Shown here: piece by piece, positions 62,150 through 64,000 of the stretch
How the letters are laid out: every line of letters begins with the position of its first letter
Numbering within the stretch: position 1 is the stretch's first letter
DNA from: Oceanibium sediminis
GTDB lineage: Bacteria; Pseudomonadota; Alphaproteobacteria; Rhodobacterales; Rhodobacteraceae
Reading direction: 5' to 3'
Length of the DNA stretch: 64,000 nt
NCBI RefSeq assembly: GCF_003265325.1
Contig: NZ_QGNX01000006.1
Coordinates: forward strand, 62,001 to 126,000
The notes under the pieces: generated by a model
Database searches by the model: none
The model's input: the letters and a program-made list of their open reading frames with translations, nothing else
Told to the model about the DNA's origin: nothing
Made by a program: the position numbers and the translations under genes

Positions 62150-62199
62150 GGTGAACGCGTCGGCGCCCCGGGCGATGCCGTTTCAAGGCACCGGAACAG

Positions 62200-62223
62200 A
62201 AAAACGGGTCCCGAGGGACCCGT
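62200..62223 (-). terminator. Rho-independent terminator of the DUF6280 gene
   Basis: On the minus strand ACGGGTCC pairs with GGACCCGT around a small loop, followed by five T. It lies 27 bases past the stop of the DUF6280-like gene and is the clearest intrinsic terminator in the window. Confidence 0.85.
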
Positions 62224-62249
62224 CTTCGTTCAAGCACAGAAAGTCAGGC

Positions 62250-62552
62250 TCAGGCTGCGGCGCGACGTTCGCTTTCCTCGCGGCTCAGCGCCACGGATGT
62301 GCGGACACCGCGCGATACGAAGGCCATCAGGCCCTGCACAGCACGTTCATTCGGGTCGATGCCAGCACAGCTCAGCACTTCGCGGCCGTCGCGCGAGCGC
62401 GCCCAGCGAGCGATCACTTCCTGACCGTTCCCGTATTTTTTGTCGTCGGCAATAGCGTCGTCCAGAGCTGCCAGCACAACGGCGGCAAACAGTTTCTGGG
62501 ACCGTTTACCCTGGTCATTCGCAAATGCCGTCGAATCGACGTAATCAAACAT
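62250..62552 (-). CDS. DUF6280-like conserved protein
   Basis: A 100-residue soluble protein, mostly helical, that begins MFDYVDSTAFANDQ and contains 'VIARWARSRDGREVLSCAGI'. It matches my memory of the DUF6280 family, a small conserved protein of Rhodobacterales of unknown function. GAGGG precedes ATG 62552 and a strong terminator follows, so it is a single-gene transcript with a long AT-rich leader. Confidence 0.65.
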   Translation of the reverse strand: MFDYVDSTAFANDQGKRSQKLFAAVVLAALDDAIADDKKYGNGQEVIARWARSRDGREVLSCAGIDPNERAVQGLMAFVSRGVRTSVALSREESERRAAA

Positions 62553-62802
62553 ACGCGCCCTCAAGATTCTTATTATTTCATCAGCGTGCGGTGCAATATG
62601 ACGTTTTTTATACAGTGTGCTACGCCGTGGACGGCATGGCTGTCATGCAAAAAACACAACCCTTTCTTCTGGTCCCATGGTTGCACCCGGATTAGAGACC
62701 TGACCCCAATGGGTTGCGGCAAATCTCTAGGAGTACATAAGTCGTTAATTCCGGTTAGCAAGCGCTGCATAAATACGGGACGTTCGGTCGCAGGCGCACG
62801 AT
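62553..62802. other. Intergenic region upstream of the DUF6280-like gene
   Basis: About 250 bases that are AT-richer than elsewhere, with a TGTATAAAA extended -10-like element (minus strand, about 62614) some 60 bases before the DUF6280-like start. A 77-codon minus-strand frame here has no ribosome site and poor codon use, so no gene is called. Confidence 0.5.
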
Positions 62803-64000
62803 TCACCCCCGCATCCGGGCCCCGCCGGGGTCAAATGGCGGAATAACAACGATTCTCGCCGCCCTGCGCTGGCCCAGAATCTCGATCTGGAACAGCCCTT
62901 CCTCCTCCCGCCCGGCCAGGTCCGCGGGCAAATATCCCTGCGCCATGGAGGCCCCTACCCCATACGCATACCCCCCCGAGGTCACCCAGCCGACCACCCG
63001 CCAGTCGCCATCGGCCTGCATGTCAGGTGCAGGCACGGCGCTTCCGTCGGGTCCATGGCGCAGGATGCCGCTGGCGTGGGGCTTGCTGATATGGGGCAGC
63101 TCGCGCGGCGGGACGCGGGCCCAGATCGGCTCATCCGCCATGGCGTCAGCCGTATCCGCCTGCACGATGAAGGACACGCGGCGCAGGGCGGGCCCTTGCC
63201 GGGCCTCTTGCAGGGCGGCGCCGCGACCGATGAAGTCCCCTTTCGACAGGTTCACGAAACGCTCCATCCCCCCCTCATACGGGCCGTAGATGGGGCGAAG
63301 CTCGTGCCCCCAGGTCGGGAAGTTCTTTTCCAGGCGCATCGACAGAAGCGCGCGCATCCCGAAATCGCGGAGTCCATGCGCCGCGCCGGCGTCCTTCAGC
63401 GCGAGGTATGCACTGCGTTCATAGGCCGGCTCCAGCCAGATCTCATACCCGAGGTCGCCGGTATAACTCAGCCGGTTCACCGTCGCCGGGCAGCCGGCCA
63501 CGTCCATCTCGGCGACATCCATGAAACGGAACGCGGCGTTGGAGACATCACGCTCGACCACCTGCGCCAGCACGTCGCGCGCCCGTGGCCCGGCGATCGT
63601 CAGCCCGACCATGCGCTGGCCGAGCCGGTCGATCCGCACCGACCCGTCGCGCGGCAGGTGCCGCTCGAACCAGCGCATGTGATAGATCTGCGCCGCGCTC
63701 GCCCCCCACATCATGAAGCGGCCGCCGCCGATCCGGGCGATGGTGAAATCCCCGATGAGCTTGCCCGCCTCGTTCAGCATGGGGCTGAGCACGATCCGGC
63801 CGGGGCGCGGCAGGGCGTTGGTCATCAGCCGGTCCAGAAACGCCTCCGCGCCGCTGCCGGAGACCTCGTATTTCGCGAAATTGGCGATTTCCGAGATGCC
63901 GACACGCTCGCGCACCGCGCGCACCTCCGCCGCCACATGGGCGAAATCGTTCGAGCGGTGGAAGCTCGGCTTGTCATGCGCCTCCTCCACACTGGGGGCG
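62803..64000 (-). CDS. C-terminal GcvT-like domain of a sarcosine/dimethylglycine-type FAD oxidase (5' end outside window)
   Basis: The frame is open to the window edge; the visible 399 codons are the C-terminal part of a larger protein. 'FHRSNDFAHVAAEVRAVRERVGISEIANFAKYEVSG' is the usual junction into the folate-binding GcvT domain, which continues with 'RLSYTGDLGYEIWLEP' and 'MRLEKNFPTWGHEL'. Such proteins (dimethylglycine/sarcosine dehydrogenase family) oxidise N-methylated amines and pass the one-carbon unit to tetrahydrofolate. The FAD domain should lie beyond 64000. An internal GTG at 63990 is not a start. Confidence 0.85.
   Translation of the reverse strand, partial: APSVEEAHDKPSFHRSNDFAHVAAEVRAVRERVGISEIANFAKYEVSGSGAEAFLDRLMTNALPRPGRIVLSPMLNEAGKLIGDFTIARIGGGRFMMWGASAAQIYHMRWFERHLPRDGSVRIDRLGQRMVGLTIAGPRARDVLAQVVERDVSNAAFRFMDVAEMDVAGCPATVNRLSYTGDLGYEIWLEPAYERSAYLALKDAGAAHGLRDFGMRALLSMRLEKNFPTWGHELRPIYGPYEGGMERFVNLSKGDFIGRGAALQEARQGPALRRVSFIVQADTADAMADEPIWARVPPRELPHISKPHASGILRHGPDGSAVPAPDMQADGDWRVVGWVTSGGYAYGVGASMAQGYLPADLAGREEEGLFQIEILGQRRAARIVVIPPFDPGGARMRG

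Noticed and set aside
62730-62760. A CtrA-type site (TTAA-N7-TTAA)
   Set aside because: Sequence TTAATTCCGGTTAG has the wrong spacing and an incomplete second half.
62573-62806. A 77-codon minus frame
   Set aside because: No ribosome site and composition unlike coding DNA; it lies in the leader of the DUF6280-like gene.
1-64000. CRISPR arrays, tRNA, rRNA, insertion sequences and prophage genes
   Set aside because: Reading both strands showed no regularly spaced direct repeats, no T-loop motif outside genes and no transposase or integrase reading frames. A tRNAscan and a CRISPR finder run would settle this.

Overview
The window is high-GC DNA (roughly two thirds G+C by eye) with tightly packed, often overlapping genes. 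Gene content points to an alphaproteobacterium of the Rhodobacteraceae/Roseobacter type: several TRAP, TTT and ABC solute importers, a DUF6280-type protein, a seven-gene Mrp antiporter, a ligase/exonuclease repair pair, and a GcvT-type sarcosine/dimethylglycine oxidase end. I see no phage, transposase, integrase, rRNA, tRNA or CRISPR array. It reads as chromosomal, mostly metabolic and transport DNA.

Layout. 1-6.5 kb (minus): a very large secreted multidomain protein (C-terminus outside the window), translationally coupled to a secreted transglutaminase-like protein. 6.6-18 kb: a gph phosphatase divergent from glmU-glmS (UDP-GlcNAc synthesis), then an AlkD-like repair protein, a Dabb protein, a CPA1-type antiporter, a YdcF protein, an acyl-CoA synthetase, moaA and a bile-acid-symporter-type membrane protein. 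18-25 kb: a five-gene peptide-type ABC importer divergent from an argE-like deacylase whose 5' end is broken by an apparent one-base indel. 25-30 kb: a sulfotransferase-like protein and a TRAP importer (SBP, small and large permease). 30-34.5 kb: small proteins, a stand-alone AsnC-type ligand domain, a DNA ligase/exonuclease pair and an NAD(P)H oxidoreductase. 34.7-38.8 kb: an NMT1-type ABC importer with a cytosine-deaminase-like amidohydrolase, preceded by a structured leader that may be an NMT1-motif (xanthine-I) riboswitch. 39-45.4 kb: an M8 leishmanolysin-like protease, aroQ, and a TTT importer (tctCBA) in one run with AtuA/DUF1446 and DUF4387 proteins. 45.4-52.6 kb: an NTF2-like protein, a DMT exporter and the mrpABCDEFG operon. 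52.7-64 kb: an OxyR-like regulator divergent from mrp, a serine hydrolase, a ribokinase, GNAT, a hydroxypyruvate/tetronate isomerase, pyrE, a Crp/Fnr regulator, a threonate-dehydrogenase-like protein, glpK, a VOC protein, a DUF6280 protein and the partial GcvT-domain oxidase.

Most notable: (i) the OxyR-like regulator has Lys where the peroxidatic Cys should be, yet keeps an ATAG-N7-CTAT operator over its own promoter; (ii) the TTT/AtuA/DUF4387 operon, whose substrate and reaction are unknown; (iii) the possible xanthine riboswitch in front of the NMT1 importer/deaminase operon; (iv) a dispersed intergenic repeat present three times; (v) two single-base frame breaks at homopolymers (argE 5' end and a small gene before the isomerase), which may be real or assembly errors; (vi) the giant secreted protein/transglutaminase-like pair.
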